Origin: Rhizobium sp. BK316
GTDB taxonomy: Bacteria; Pseudomonadota; Alphaproteobacteria; Rhizobiales; Rhizobiaceae
Assembly: GCF_014193695.1 (NCBI RefSeq)
Contig: NZ_JACHZR010000008.1
Location: 1-64,000 of the forward strand
Direction: 5' to 3'
DNA length: 64,000 nt
Positions 19,270-29,179 of this stretch are shown here, one piece after another. How positions within the stretch are numbered: the first letter of the stretch is position 1; each line of letters begins with the position of its first letter. The notes beneath the pieces are model-generated. The model had not been told where the DNA came from, did no database searches, and saw only the letters and a program-made list of their open reading frames with translations. The translations under genes were made by a program, and so were the position numbers.

Positions 19270-20511
19270 TCAGCTCCGGTAGTCGCCATTGATCGCAACA
19301 TATTCCTTGGTGAGGTCGCAGGTCCAGACCGTAGCCTTGCCCGAGCCAAGACCAATGTCGACTTTGACAGGAATATCCTGCTTCTTCATCACGGCGGATG
19401 CGGCATCCTCGGAATAGGCTGGATCGCGCTCGCCGTTGACGGCGACGCGCACGTCACCGAACCAGATGGCGAGCCGATCGCGGTCGGCCATTTCGCCGGC
19501 CTTGCCGACGGCCATGACGATACGGCCCCAATTGGCATCTTCGCCGGCAGCCGCAGTCTTGACCAGCGGCGAATTGGCGATGGAGAGAGCGATCGTCTTG
19601 GCGGCGGCATCGCTCTCCGCACCGGTCACGGTGATCTCGAGCATCTTCGTGGCGCCCTCGCCGTCGCGGGCGACCTGGATCGCCAGATCCTTGAGGAGTT
19701 CGTTGAGGGCTGCGCGGAATGCGCCGAGCTGCGGATCATCCGCGCTCACGATGCGCGCCTGTCCGTCAGCTGCCGCTGCACCCGTCGCAAAAAGCATCAG
19801 CGTGTCCGAGGTCGAAGTGTCGCTGTCGACGGTCATCGAGTTGAAGCTCGGCTCGACGCCGGCAGACAGCAGCGACTGCAGGGCAGAAGAAGCGATATCG
19901 GCATCCGTGACGACGAAAGAAAGCATGGTCGCCATGTCGGGCGCGATCATGCCGGCACCCTTGGCAATACCGTTGATCGTCACCTTGACGCCGCCGATTT
20001 CGGCAGTGCGGGTTGCAACCTTCGGATAGGTGTCGGTGGTCATGATGGCCTTGGCGGCCTCGAACCAGAAATCACCGGTGGCATCGGCATGCATCTTGTC
20101 GAGCACGCCGGAAAATTTGGTGGCGTCGAGCGGTTCGCCGATGACGCCGGTCGATGCAAGAAAGATCTCATTTTCGCTGCAGCCGACTGCTGCAGCGGCC
20201 GACTTTGCCGTCAGCTCGGTCGCAGCGCGGCCCTTCATGCCGGTAAAGGCATTGGCATTGCCTGAATTAACGACGACGGCGCGCGCCGTGCCATGCGGCA
20301 GGTTGGTCCGGCAGAAATCGACCGGTGCGGAGGGGCACTTCGACTTCGTGAAGACGCCGGCAACGGCAGCCGGAGCGTCGAAGACCATCATCAGCACGTC
20401 CGTCCGGCTCTTATACTTGATGCCGGCTGAAGCGGTTGCCATGCGCACACCGCGAAGTGCTGGCAGCGAGGCAAAGGTTTTCGGGGCAAGCGGAGAAACG
20501 GTAGCGGACAT
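19270..20511 (-). CDS. argJ: Bifunctional glutamate N-acetyltransferase / N-acetylglutamate synthase
   Basis: ArgJ recycles the acetyl group between N-acetylornithine and glutamate in arginine synthesis. At 413 residues the length is normal. The self-cleavage site is visible in AKGAGMIAPDMATMLSF, where the Thr becomes the N-terminal nucleophile of the beta chain. The start MSATVSPLAP was chosen over an upstream extension lacking family character. It is downstream of the parvulin gene, with a hairpin between them. Confidence 0.96.
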   Translation of the reverse strand: MSATVSPLAPKTFASLPALRGVRMATASAGIKYKSRTDVLMMVFDAPAAVAGVFTKSKCPSAPVDFCRTNLPHGTARAVVVNSGNANAFTGMKGRAATELTAKSAAAAVGCSENEIFLASTGVIGEPLDATKFSGVLDKMHADATGDFWFEAAKAIMTTDTYPKVATRTAEIGGVKVTINGIAKGAGMIAPDMATMLSFVVTDADIASSALQSLLSAGVEPSFNSMTVDSDTSTSDTLMLFATGAAAADGQARIVSADDPQLGAFRAALNELLKDLAIQVARDGEGATKMLEITVTGAESDAAAKTIALSIANSPLVKTAAAGEDANWGRIVMAVGKAGEMADRDRLAIWFGDVRVAVNGERDPAYSEDAASAVMKKQDIPVKVDIGLGSGKATVWTCDLTKEYVAINGDYRS

Positions 20512-20597
20512 GGAATGTGACCTGCCAATGAGCATTTCCAGGCGAAATGAAAACCGGTGCGCCATCCGGAAATGCGACAACAACAATGATAGTGAAA

Positions 20598-20616
20598 GGT
20601 CCGGAAGAACCGGACC
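20598..20616 (-). terminator. Hairpin terminator after the parvulin gene
   Basis: The perfect inverted repeat GGTCCGG/CCGGACC with a five-base loop lies just downstream of the leftward parvulin stop. On the minus strand it is followed by TTTC, a short T-run, so termination may be partial and allow read-through to argJ. Confidence 0.5.
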
Positions 20617-20628
20617 CAAATCTAATGA

Positions 20629-21513
20629 TTACTGCTGCGGTGCGGGTGCCGGCGCGGGTTCGGCACCCGGCTCAGGCTGCTTGTTCGCGTCTTCGTAACC
20701 CTTGCGGAGCGTTTCGTCCATGATATCGACCTTGGCCGAAGCCTTCGCCTGGTTCAGGAGCGCAAGATACTTGTCGCGCATGACGAGCTGACGAACCTGA
20801 TCCTTGACCTGGTCGAACGGCGGCGGCGGAGCGTCACGCTTATCTTCTACCTTGATGACATGGTAGCCGAAATCGGTCTTCACAGGGGTCTTGGAATGGG
20901 TGCCCTTCTCAAGCGCGAAGGCTGCGTCCTCGAATTCCTTGACCATGCGGCCGCGGCTGAAATAGCCGAGGTCGCCGCCATCATCCTTATTCGGATCGGT
21001 GGACTTTTCCTTGGCGAGTTCGGCAAAATCCTTGCCGGCGTCGAGCTGCTTGATGACGTCCTTGGCCTCGTCCTCGGTCTTGACGAGGATATGGCGGGCG
21101 TGAACTTCTTCCTGCTTCGGCAGCGCGGCGACTTCCTTGTCGTAGCGTGCCTTCACATCGGCATCGGTCACGGTGTCGACGACATGCTTCTTGAAGTAGG
21201 CGTTGTGAAGTTCGCGGTCGGTCAGATACTGCATGCGCTTCTTGAAATCATCAGTCTGGTCGAGCTTCTCGGCAGTAGCGTCGGCAGCAAGCAGCTTCAC
21301 GTCGATGGCGGCAGAGAGTGCCGCGACCTTCTTCTGGTCGTCGGGGAGTTGCGCGAGCTGCGGATCGAGATTGGCCACAGCCAGATCGAGCTCCGACTGG
21401 TGGATTTCCAGATTGCCGACTTTGGCGACGACGGCATCATCGGCATAGGCCGGAGCCTGGAAGGCGACGAAGGCCGTAAACGCCAGCGCAGCAAGTTTGT
21501 TGGTGCTCAACAT
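20629..21513 (-). CDS. Periplasmic peptidyl-prolyl cis-trans isomerase (parvulin, PrsA/SurA-like)
   Basis: A signal peptide (about residues 1-24, ending AYA) is followed by a SurA-like N-terminal helical part and a central rotamase domain. The domain starts at EVHARHILVKTEDEA, with DDGGDLGYFSRGRMVKEFE and FGYHVIKVED. The C-terminus is a Pro/Ala-rich tail. The protein probably helps fold exported or outer-membrane proteins. The start has AAGGG nine bases upstream. It is divergent from secA across about 250 bases, a sensible secretion pairing. Confidence 0.92.
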   Translation of the reverse strand: MLSTNKLAALAFTAFVAFQAPAYADDAVVAKVGNLEIHQSELDLAVANLDPQLAQLPDDQKKVAALSAAIDVKLLAADATAEKLDQTDDFKKRMQYLTDRELHNAYFKKHVVDTVTDADVKARYDKEVAALPKQEEVHARHILVKTEDEAKDVIKQLDAGKDFAELAKEKSTDPNKDDGGDLGYFSRGRMVKEFEDAAFALEKGTHSKTPVKTDFGYHVIKVEDKRDAPPPPFDQVKDQVRQLVMRDKYLALLNQAKASAKVDIMDETLRKGYEDANKQPEPGAEPAPAPAPQQ

Positions 21514-21618
21514 CAAATAACCCTTCACAATTATACCCGCCGGCTTCAGCTTTCGTGAATCCAGCCCGAAAACAGCCTTCAACACCGGAATGTGGCCTTT
21601 CTATATCAGCCAAATCCG

Positions 21619-21647
21619 TTGACATCATTTGCCCCCCCTCTTATCTG
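21619..21647 (+). promoter_or_regulatory. Candidate sigma70 promoter of secA
   Basis: TTGACA (21619-21624) and TATCTG (21642-21647) are spaced by 17 bases and lie about 115 bases upstream of the secA start. The -35 box is a perfect consensus and the spacing is ideal. Confidence 0.6.
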
Positions 21648-21761
21648 TCACGCAACCTCGCGTCCAGAACAGTTTCCGGGCGTTTTCAAGCGTGCGCCTG
21701 TTTTTCGGCTGGGTAGCGAATAAGAAACGTCGGGGAAGAATATTCAGAAAGGACCAGTCAT

Positions 21762-24479
21762 ATGGTCAGCTTTGGCGGTATTGCCCGCAAGTTATTTGGC
21801 TCTGCCAACGATCGTCGCGTGCGGTCCTTCCAGCCGAACGTCGCCGCAATCAACTCTATTGAAGAGAAGACCAAGGCGCTGACGGATGATCAGCTTGCCG
21901 CAAAGACGGTGGAGTTCCGTGCTCTCCTCGCAGAAGGCAAGACGCTGGACGACATCCTGATCCCGGCCTTCGCGGTCGTGCGCGAGGCCTCCCGCCGCGT
22001 CCTTGGCCTGCGACCTTTTGACGTACAGCTCGTCGGTGGCATGATCCTGCATTCCAACGCCATTGCCGAAATGAAGACCGGCGAAGGCAAGACGCTGGTC
22101 GCCACCCTGCCGGTCTATCTGAACGCGCTTGCCGGCAAGGGCGTGCATGTCGTCACCGTCAACGACTACCTGGCTCAGCGTGACGCGGCGACCATGGGCC
22201 GCCTCTACGGCTTCCTCGGCCTGACCACTGGCGTCATCGTCCACGGCCTTTCCGATGAAGAACGCCGCGACGCTTACAACTGCGACATCACCTACGCGAC
22301 CAACAACGAACTCGGCTTCGATTATCTGCGCGATAATATGAAATACGAGACGAACCAGATGGTCCAGCGCGGCCACAACTTCGCGATCGTCGACGAAGTG
22401 GACTCGATCCTCGTCGACGAAGCCCGCACGCCGCTGATCATCTCCGGCCCGCTCGATGACCGCTCCGACCTCTACAACACGATCGACACCTTCATTCCGC
22501 TGCTGTCACCGGAGGATTACGAAATCGATGAAAAGCAGCGCTCGGCGAACTTCTCCGAAGTCGGCACCGAGAAGCTGGAAAACCTGCTGAAGCAGGCCGG
22601 CCTCCTGAAGGGCGCTTCGCTCTATGACATCGAGAATGTCGCGATCGTCCATCACGTCAACAATGCGCTGAAGGCCCACAAGCTGTTCCAGCGCGACAAG
22701 GATTACATCGTCCGCAACGGCGAAATCGTCATCATCGACGAATTCACCGGCCGCATGATGCCGGGCCGCCGTTATTCGGAAGGCCAGCACCAGGCGCTCG
22801 AAGCCAAGGAAAAGGTGCAGATCCAGCCGGAAAACCAGACGCTGGCCTCGATCACCTTCCAGAACTATTTCCGCATGTACGACAAGCTTGCCGGCATGAC
22901 CGGTACGGCTCAGACGGAAGCGGAAGAATTCGGCAACATCTACAACCTCGATGTTCTCGAGGTGCCGACCAACCTGCCGATCAAGCGTATTGATGAAGAC
23001 GACGAGGTCTACCGGACCGTCGAGGAAAAATACAAGGCGATCATCGCCGAGATCCTGGACGCTCACAAGCGCGGCCAACCGGTGCTCGTCGGCACCACCT
23101 CGATCGAGAAATCGGAGTTTCTGGCAGAGCTGATGCGCAAGCAGGGCTTCTCGAACTTCCAGGTTCTGAATGCCCGCTACCACGAGCAGGAAGCCTATAT
23201 CGTCGCCCAGGCCGGTGTGCCGGGTGCCGTGACGATCGCCACCAACATGGCCGGCCGCGGTACCGACATCCAGCTCGGCGGCAACCTCGACATGCGTATC
23301 GAGCATGAGCTTGGTGAAGTCGAACATGGTCCCGAGCGCGACGCCAAGGTCGAGGCAATCCGCGAAGAGATCAAGCAGCTCAAGGAAAAGGCGCTTGCCG
23401 CCGGCGGTCTTTACGTCATCGCCACCGAGCGTCACGAAAGCCGGCGCATCGACAACCAGTTGCGCGGCCGTTCCGGCCGTCAGGGCGACCCCGGCCGTTC
23501 CAAGTTCTATCTGTCGCTTCAGGACGACCTGATGCGCATCTTCGGCTCCGACCGCATGGACAGCATGCTGCAGAAGTTGGGCCTCAAGGAGGGCGAGGCG
23601 ATCGTTCATCCCTGGATCAACAAGGCTCTGGAGCGCGCGCAGAAGAAGGTCGAAGCCCGCAATTTCGATATCCGCAAGAATCTTCTGAAGTACGACGACG
23701 TCCTGAACGACCAGCGCAAGGTCATCTTCGAACAGCGCGTCGAGATGATGGAAGCTCCGAATATTTCCGAGACCGTTTCCGACATGCGTCGCGAAGTGGT
23801 CGACGATCTGGTCACGACCCATATCCCGGAACGCGCTTACGCCGAACAGTGGGATGCCGCCGGCCTGAAGACGCAGGCCGCCAACATCCTCAATCTCGAC
23901 CTTCCGATCGAGGACTGGGTGAAGGAAGAAGGCATCGGCGAGGACGACATCCGCGAACGCCTGATGGAAGCCACCAATGCTGCCTTCAATGAGAAGGTCG
24001 AGCGTTTCGGTCCTGACATCATGCACTATGTCGAGCGCCAGGTCGTCATGCAGACGCTCGACCATCTGTGGCGCGAGCATATCGTCAATCTCGACCATCT
24101 GCGTTCCGTTATTGGTTTCCGTGGATATGCCCAGCGCGATCCGCTGCAGGAATACAAGTCGGAAGCCTTTGAGCTCTTCCAGTCGCTGCTCAACAACCTG
24201 CGCCAGGCCGTCACCGCGCAGCTGATGCGCGTCGAGTTGGTGCAGCAGGCTCCGCCGCAGCCGGAACCGCCCGTCATGCAGGCGCATCATCTGGACCCGA
24301 CGACCGGCGAGGATGAATTTACGAACACGACCTATCAGGCGCTTGAGATCACGGTTCCGCCGGAAAACCGCAACCCCGACGATCCCGCGACCTGGGGTAA
24401 GGTCGGCCGCAACGAAGCCTGCCCCTGCGGCTCCGGCAAGAAATACAAGCACTGCCACGGTGCTTTCGAACAGGTTTGA
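21762..24479 (+). CDS. secA: Preprotein translocase subunit SecA
   Basis: SecA is the ATPase motor that drives unfolded preproteins through SecYEG. The 905 residues contain Walker A MKTGEGKTLVA (near residue 105), the DEVDSILVDEARTPLIISG segment, the preprotein cross-linking domain and the second nucleotide fold (TNMAGRGTDIQLGG). The C-terminal zinc-binding, SecB-interacting tail CPCGSGKKYKHCHG is complete. AGGA precedes the ATG. A terminator follows directly. Confidence 0.98.
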   Translation: MVSFGGIARKLFGSANDRRVRSFQPNVAAINSIEEKTKALTDDQLAAKTVEFRALLAEGKTLDDILIPAFAVVREASRRVLGLRPFDVQLVGGMILHSNAIAEMKTGEGKTLVATLPVYLNALAGKGVHVVTVNDYLAQRDAATMGRLYGFLGLTTGVIVHGLSDEERRDAYNCDITYATNNELGFDYLRDNMKYETNQMVQRGHNFAIVDEVDSILVDEARTPLIISGPLDDRSDLYNTIDTFIPLLSPEDYEIDEKQRSANFSEVGTEKLENLLKQAGLLKGASLYDIENVAIVHHVNNALKAHKLFQRDKDYIVRNGEIVIIDEFTGRMMPGRRYSEGQHQALEAKEKVQIQPENQTLASITFQNYFRMYDKLAGMTGTAQTEAEEFGNIYNLDVLEVPTNLPIKRIDEDDEVYRTVEEKYKAIIAEILDAHKRGQPVLVGTTSIEKSEFLAELMRKQGFSNFQVLNARYHEQEAYIVAQAGVPGAVTIATNMAGRGTDIQLGGNLDMRIEHELGEVEHGPERDAKVEAIREEIKQLKEKALAAGGLYVIATERHESRRIDNQLRGRSGRQGDPGRSKFYLSLQDDLMRIFGSDRMDSMLQKLGLKEGEAIVHPWINKALERAQKKVEARNFDIRKNLLKYDDVLNDQRKVIFEQRVEMMEAPNISETVSDMRREVVDDLVTTHIPERAYAEQWDAAGLKTQAANILNLDLPIEDWVKEEGIGEDDIRERLMEATNAAFNEKVERFGPDIMHYVERQVVMQTLDHLWREHIVNLDHLRSVIGFRGYAQRDPLQEYKSEAFELFQSLLNNLRQAVTAQLMRVELVQQAPPQPEPPVMQAHHLDPTTGEDEFTNTTYQALEITVPPENRNPDDPATWGKVGRNEACPCGSGKKYKHCHGAFEQV

Positions 24480-24482
24480 GAA

Positions 24483-24507
24483 TGGCGCCTTCGGGCGCCA
24501 TTTTCTT
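24483..24507 (+). terminator. Rho-independent terminator of secA
   Basis: A TGGCGCC/GGCGCCA stem closes on a TTCG tetraloop and is followed by TTTTCTTTC. It begins four bases after the secA stop. Confidence 0.85.
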
Positions 24508-24635
24508 TCGTCTTTCTCCCATTTTTGGACATCAGCCACAGGTACTCTGGTAATCGTCGCAATACCGTTTCTTAACCCTGCTCTGGCAAGACTTGTCGGT
24601 GCGAATGCCCTGCCCTTAGAGTTTTGCGTGTTAAA

Positions 24636-26051
24636 ATGGCGGTCATAGAAACAGCGGAAAAGATGCTGCCCGCAGGGCTGCGGCCGATCGCCGGCCGTGC
24701 GTTGCGCATGCTTGCCGCAGTGTTGACCGAACGGGGCGACAAGGCGACCGCGCAGCGCATGGCGTTGACCGCCTTCTCGATCCGCATCCTGAGCGCCGCA
24801 CTCGCTTTCCTGTCACAGATCGTGCTCGCCCGGCTGATGGGTGAATATGAATACGGCATCTTCGTCTTCGTCTGGGTGCTGATCGTCCTCTGCGGCGATC
24901 TTTCCTGCCTCGGTTTCCACACCGCGATCGTCCGCTTCCTGCCGCAATATCGCGCGGCCGGTGCCTTTGCCGAAATCCGCGGCCTGACGGGCACTGCCCG
25001 CATCTTTTCAATGCTCTCGGGCACGACCGTTCTCATCGCCGGCATGCTCGGCCTGCATTTCTTCGGCGACAGGATCGAAAGCTATTACCTTGTGCCGATC
25101 TTCCTCGGCCTTATGGCCATGCCGATGATCGCGCTCGGCGATATCCTCGAAGGTACGTCACGGGCCAACCATTGGCCGGTCATGGCGCTCAGCCCGGTCT
25201 ACATCGTCAGGCCGATCCTCATTATCCTCTTCATGCTGGCTGCCATCCTCTTCGGCGCGCCGCACACGGCGGTTACCGCCATGCAGGCAGCCCTTGCGGC
25301 AACCTTCGTCACTGCTCTCGGCCAGTACGCTGCCACGCTCTACCGGATGCGCAAGCACTATGATGCCGGCCCACGCAAAGTGGATTTTCTGGAATGGCTG
25401 GGTGTCGCCTTCCCGATCTTCCTGATCGAAGGCGTGAGCTTTCTGCTGACCAATTCCGACGTCATCGTCGTCGGCATCTTCCTGGAGCCACATGACGTCG
25501 CGATCTATTTCGCAGCCGCCAAGACCATGGCTCTGGTGCATTTCATCAATTTCTCGGTGAAAGCTGCCTCCGGCCCCCGCTTCTCCTCCATCATCGCCGA
25601 AGGCAACCAGACCGATCTTGCGGCCGCCGCTGTCGATGCCGCCCGCTGGACGTTCTGGCCGGCTCTCGGCGTCGGTCTCGCGGTCGTGGCGGCCGGGCAT
25701 CTGCTGCTGTCGCTTTTCGGCGGTGCCTTCACGGCTGGTTACATGCTGATGGCGATCCTGCTTGCCGGCATCCTCGCCAAGGCGCTGGTCGGTCCCGCCG
25801 AGACGCTTCTGATGATGGCGGGCAAGCAGAACCTCTGCGTCGCTCTCTATGCCGGAGCGCTCGCCGCCAATGTCGGCCTCAATATCCTGCTGATCCCGCA
25901 CTACGGTATCGTCGGCACGGCGATCGCCACGGCCTCCGCCATGGCCGTAGAAGCGATCCTGCTGCATGTCTTCGTGCGCCGCGCGCTCGGCTTCACGCTT
26001 TTCGCCTTCGCAACCCCTTCCGCCGCAACGCCAGAAATGAGAGCCCGATAG
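24636..26051 (+). CDS. Oligosaccharide flippase family protein (Wzx-like)
   Basis: A predicted integral membrane protein of about 471 residues with 12-14 hydrophobic segments in the MATE/Wzx fold. Typical stretches are ILSAALAFLSQIVLARLMG near the N-terminus and HYGIVGTAIATASAMAVEA near the C-terminus. Such proteins flip lipid-linked glycans across the inner membrane. No glycosyltransferase is adjacent. Its stop codon directly abuts the ATG of the following GNAT gene. A TTG four codons upstream is an alternative start. Confidence 0.85.
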   Translation: MAVIETAEKMLPAGLRPIAGRALRMLAAVLTERGDKATAQRMALTAFSIRILSAALAFLSQIVLARLMGEYEYGIFVFVWVLIVLCGDLSCLGFHTAIVRFLPQYRAAGAFAEIRGLTGTARIFSMLSGTTVLIAGMLGLHFFGDRIESYYLVPIFLGLMAMPMIALGDILEGTSRANHWPVMALSPVYIVRPILIILFMLAAILFGAPHTAVTAMQAALAATFVTALGQYAATLYRMRKHYDAGPRKVDFLEWLGVAFPIFLIEGVSFLLTNSDVIVVGIFLEPHDVAIYFAAAKTMALVHFINFSVKAASGPRFSSIIAEGNQTDLAAAAVDAARWTFWPALGVGLAVVAAGHLLLSLFGGAFTAGYMLMAILLAGILAKALVGPAETLLMMAGKQNLCVALYAGALAANVGLNILLIPHYGIVGTAIATASAMAVEAILLHVFVRRALGFTLFAFATPSAATPEMRAR

Positions 26052-27329
26052 ATGGTACGCGTACCACCCATCACCGAGAGCACCGACAGCATCGCGAACC
26101 GCATGGTTCACGATCTTGCCGCGCTCAAGTTCGAAGCGCCACAGGCCGAAGCACGGATCGAAATCGGCCGGCCGGGCCGTGAACTCTGCCTTTACCCCGG
26201 CAAGCTCGGCTACGATCTGCAGGAGGAACTGGACTTCCTCTCCAACCGCGCAATGGAGCCGAACGTCTTCTTCAGCGGCCGTTTCCTGGCGCCTGCCATG
26301 CCTCGGCTGGAAGACCGGCAGGTCAATTTCGCCATTATCAGAGATCAGAACGAACATCGCAGCCGCATGCGCCTGCTCATGCCCTTCTCGGTCGACAAAC
26401 CCGGTTTCGCCGTCGGCCCGTCGATCATCCGCGGCTGGGCAAACAGCTTTGGTCCGCTCGGCACCCCCTTGGTCGATGCCGAGGACGCGGCCGAGACGCT
26501 GGACAATCTCTTCGAGGGCCTGATCACGCCGGACCTCGGCCTGCCGGGCACGCTGGTGCTGCCGGACGTACGGCTGAACGGCATCTTCGTGCGCATGGCA
26601 AAGGCGGTGGCGCTCAGCCGCAACCTGCCGTTGACCATCGCCAATCCCTATGAACGGCCGATGCTGCAGAGCGATGACGACGCCGTGGTCTATCTCGGCC
26701 GCACCGTATCCTCCTCTCATTTGCGCGAGATGCGCCGCCAGTGGCGGCTGCTCGAAGAGCTCGGCACGGTCGTCCACACCGTTGCCCGCCAGCCTCGCGA
26801 GATCCACATGCGCTTCGAGGAATTCCTGGCGCTGGAGGCCGGCGGCTGGAAGGGCAAGCGCCGCAGCGCGCTTGTGACCGACCGCTATCACACCGCCTTC
26901 GCCCGCGAAGCCGTCTCCAACCTGGCGGAAGTCGACGCCGTACGCATCCACACGATCGACCTCAAAGGCAGGGCGATTGCCTCGGTCGTCGTGCTGATGA
27001 TGGGCGGCGAGGCCTATACCTGGAAGACAGCCTATGACGAGAGCTATTCCCGCTATTCGCCGGGCAAGCTGTTGATGAGCGAACTGACGGAATGGCATCT
27101 CGACGACGCCAATGTCATGCGCTCGGATTCATGCGCCGTCTCCGATCACCCGATCATGAGCCGCTTCTGGCAGGAGCGCGAGGAGATGGGCACGCTGGTG
27201 ATCGGCCTGACGCAAAATGGCGACCGCGACATGCGCCAGGTCGCCGCCCAGCTTCACATGTACCGCAGCACCCGCAACATGGCGAAAATGCTGCGCGAGA
27301 AGATCATGTCGCTTGCCGGCCGCGGCTAA
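26052..27329 (+). CDS. GNAT family N-acetyltransferase (CelD/BcsL-like)
   Basis: 425 residues. The C-terminal half is a GNAT/FemAB-type domain with the pattern MRFEEFLALEAGGWKGK, then REAVSNLAEVDAVR and TWKTAYDESYSRYSPGKLLM. This is the signature of the acetyltransferase domain seen in cellulose- and exopolysaccharide-associated CelD-like proteins. The N-terminal half is family-specific and unassigned. It begins at the base after the flippase stop, so the pair forms an operon and probably modifies and exports the same envelope glycan or lipid. That last point is inference. Confidence 0.8.
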   Translation: MVRVPPITESTDSIANRMVHDLAALKFEAPQAEARIEIGRPGRELCLYPGKLGYDLQEELDFLSNRAMEPNVFFSGRFLAPAMPRLEDRQVNFAIIRDQNEHRSRMRLLMPFSVDKPGFAVGPSIIRGWANSFGPLGTPLVDAEDAAETLDNLFEGLITPDLGLPGTLVLPDVRLNGIFVRMAKAVALSRNLPLTIANPYERPMLQSDDDAVVYLGRTVSSSHLREMRRQWRLLEELGTVVHTVARQPREIHMRFEEFLALEAGGWKGKRRSALVTDRYHTAFAREAVSNLAEVDAVRIHTIDLKGRAIASVVVLMMGGEAYTWKTAYDESYSRYSPGKLLMSELTEWHLDDANVMRSDSCAVSDHPIMSRFWQEREEMGTLVIGLTQNGDRDMRQVAAQLHMYRSTRNMAKMLREKIMSLAGRG

Positions 27330-28963
27330 TCTTCTGCCGCAGCCCTTTCCCGCAACAGCCGGCGGATCACCTTGCCCGTGGTCGTCAGCGGCAGGGCATC
27401 GACGAATTCGACCTCGCGCGGATATTCGTGCATCGAAAGCCGCGTCTTCACCCAGTCCCGGATTTCCACTGCCAGTTCTGCATTCGGGCTGTAACCTGGC
27501 GAAAGCACGATATAGGCCTTGACGATCTCCGTACGCAGCGGATCGGGCTTGCCGATGGCCGCCGCAAGCTGCACGGCCGGATGGCCGATGAGACAGTCCT
27601 CGATCTCCGCCGGCCCGATGCGATACCCCGACGACGTGATCACATCGTCGTCGCGGCCGGCGAAGGTAACATAACCTTCCTTGTCCTGCCGGCCGATATC
27701 GCCGGTCAGCAACCAACCCTTGGCATATTTCCTCTCCGTCGCGTCAGGATCGTTCCAGTAGCCGAGGAACATCACCGGGTCGGGACTGGCAATGGCGATC
27801 TGCCCCTGCTCGCCGATCGGCAGCTCATCACCTTCATCGCTGACAACAGCCACTTTGTGGCCGGGTGAAGCACGCCCGATCGCTCCGGCCTTCGTCACGC
27901 CGAAGGCAGCGCTGGAGGACAACACGAAATTACATTCCGTCTGCCCGTAGAATTCGTTGACGATGATACCGAGCGTGCGGCGCGCCCATTCATAGGTTTC
28001 ACGTCCCAGCGACTCGCCCGCCGAGCCGACGGTGCGCAGTACGAGATCATATTTCGAGCGCGGTTCCTCGACGGATTTCAGGAGGCGCAGCGCCGTCGGC
28101 GGAATGAAGGCGTTGCGCACCTTCATCTCGGCCATGATGCGATAGGCCATGTCGGCATCGAACTTCTGAGCCGGTGACGAGACGACAGGCACGCCGAGCA
28201 GCAGGCTCGGCAGCAGCGCATTGAGCAACCCACCGGCCCAGGCCCAGTCGGACGGCGTCCAGACCTTGTCTCCGGCCTGCGGGAAACCTTCATGGGCGAA
28301 CTGCATACCGGGAATGTGGCCGGCGAGAACCCGGTGACCGTGCAGTGCGCCCTTCGGCGGCCCCGTCGTGCCCGACGTGAAAATCATCAGCGCCGGCTCA
28401 TCCGGTCCCGATTGCGCGATGTCGAAGACAGGCGGATAGGCCGAAACCAGATCGGCAAAGCCGAGCGTGCCAGCCGAGGCTCCCTCGATGCTGACGACAT
28501 GTTGAATGTCGGGCAGACGATCGCGGATCTGGTTGATGCGTGCAAGCCCGAAGCCGTTGGTGACGACAGCTTTCGCACCCGCAGTCTTCAGCCGGTATTC
28601 CAGCGCCTCGACCCCAAAGAGCAGCGCAAGCGGCAACGCGATCGCGCCCATCTTGTAGATCGCCACATGCGAAATGACCGTCTCGAAGGATTGCGGCAGG
28701 AGCAGCGCCACACGATCTCGCCTGCCGATACCAAGTGCTGCGAGCGCGTTGGCGAGGGACGAGGAGCGAGCGGCAAGTTCGCCGTAGGTCAACGACAGGT
28801 GATGGCCGTCGGGGCTGAAATGCTCGAGGCAGACGCGGTACGGATCACGCACGGCCCAATCGTCGCTGACGGCGCGGCCGATATTGAAATCCTCTGATAT
28901 CTGCCAGGAGAAATCGCGGTAGAGCGTGTCGTATCGATCGCCGGGCGGCAGTTTCATAAGCAT
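27326..28963 (-). CDS. AMP-binding acyl-CoA synthetase
   Basis: An ANL-superfamily adenylating enzyme of about 545 residues. Motifs are the P-loop FTSGTTGPPKGALHGH, the mid motif FYGQTECNFV, the hinge motif GDIGRQDKEGYVTFAGRDDD, and the catalytic lysine in TTTGKVIRR near the C-terminus. It is closest in style to medium-chain or acetyl-CoA-synthetase-like acyl-CoA ligases; the substrate is unknown. The start MLMKLPPGDRYD was chosen by family resemblance. It converges on the GNAT gene with a four-base overlap. Confidence 0.88.
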   Translation of the reverse strand: MLMKLPPGDRYDTLYRDFSWQISEDFNIGRAVSDDWAVRDPYRVCLEHFSPDGHHLSLTYGELAARSSSLANALAALGIGRRDRVALLLPQSFETVISHVAIYKMGAIALPLALLFGVEALEYRLKTAGAKAVVTNGFGLARINQIRDRLPDIQHVVSIEGASAGTLGFADLVSAYPPVFDIAQSGPDEPALMIFTSGTTGPPKGALHGHRVLAGHIPGMQFAHEGFPQAGDKVWTPSDWAWAGGLLNALLPSLLLGVPVVSSPAQKFDADMAYRIMAEMKVRNAFIPPTALRLLKSVEEPRSKYDLVLRTVGSAGESLGRETYEWARRTLGIIVNEFYGQTECNFVLSSSAAFGVTKAGAIGRASPGHKVAVVSDEGDELPIGEQGQIAIASPDPVMFLGYWNDPDATERKYAKGWLLTGDIGRQDKEGYVTFAGRDDDVITSSGYRIGPAEIEDCLIGHPAVQLAAAIGKPDPLRTEIVKAYIVLSPGYSPNAELAVEIRDWVKTRLSMHEYPREVEFVDALPLTTTGKVIRRLLRERAAAED

Positions 28964-29179
28964 GATCCAGTAGAATGCTGCACCAGCTAACACCTCACCG
29001 TGCAGATGCGCAAGCGATGTAATCCGCAAGGATGAGACGACATTCCGCCCGCTCATCACGTATTATTGCGCTAACGGCAGAACACATTCTCCGCGTGCTC
29101 ACTGAGACTTCGACGATTTCTGCACTACATCATGCGCATGCGTCTGGGGAGTCGCTGAAGTTCATTACGGAGCACTTTC

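Noticed and set aside
22506..24539. 677-residue open frame antisense to secA
   Set aside because: It lies wholly opposite an unmistakable secA, has no ribosome binding site or recognisable domain, and its composition is what reverse reading of GC-rich codons gives.
25158..27098. 646-residue open frame antisense to the flippase and GNAT genes
   Set aside because: Shadow frame across two real genes; His/Gly/Asp-rich composition without domain features.
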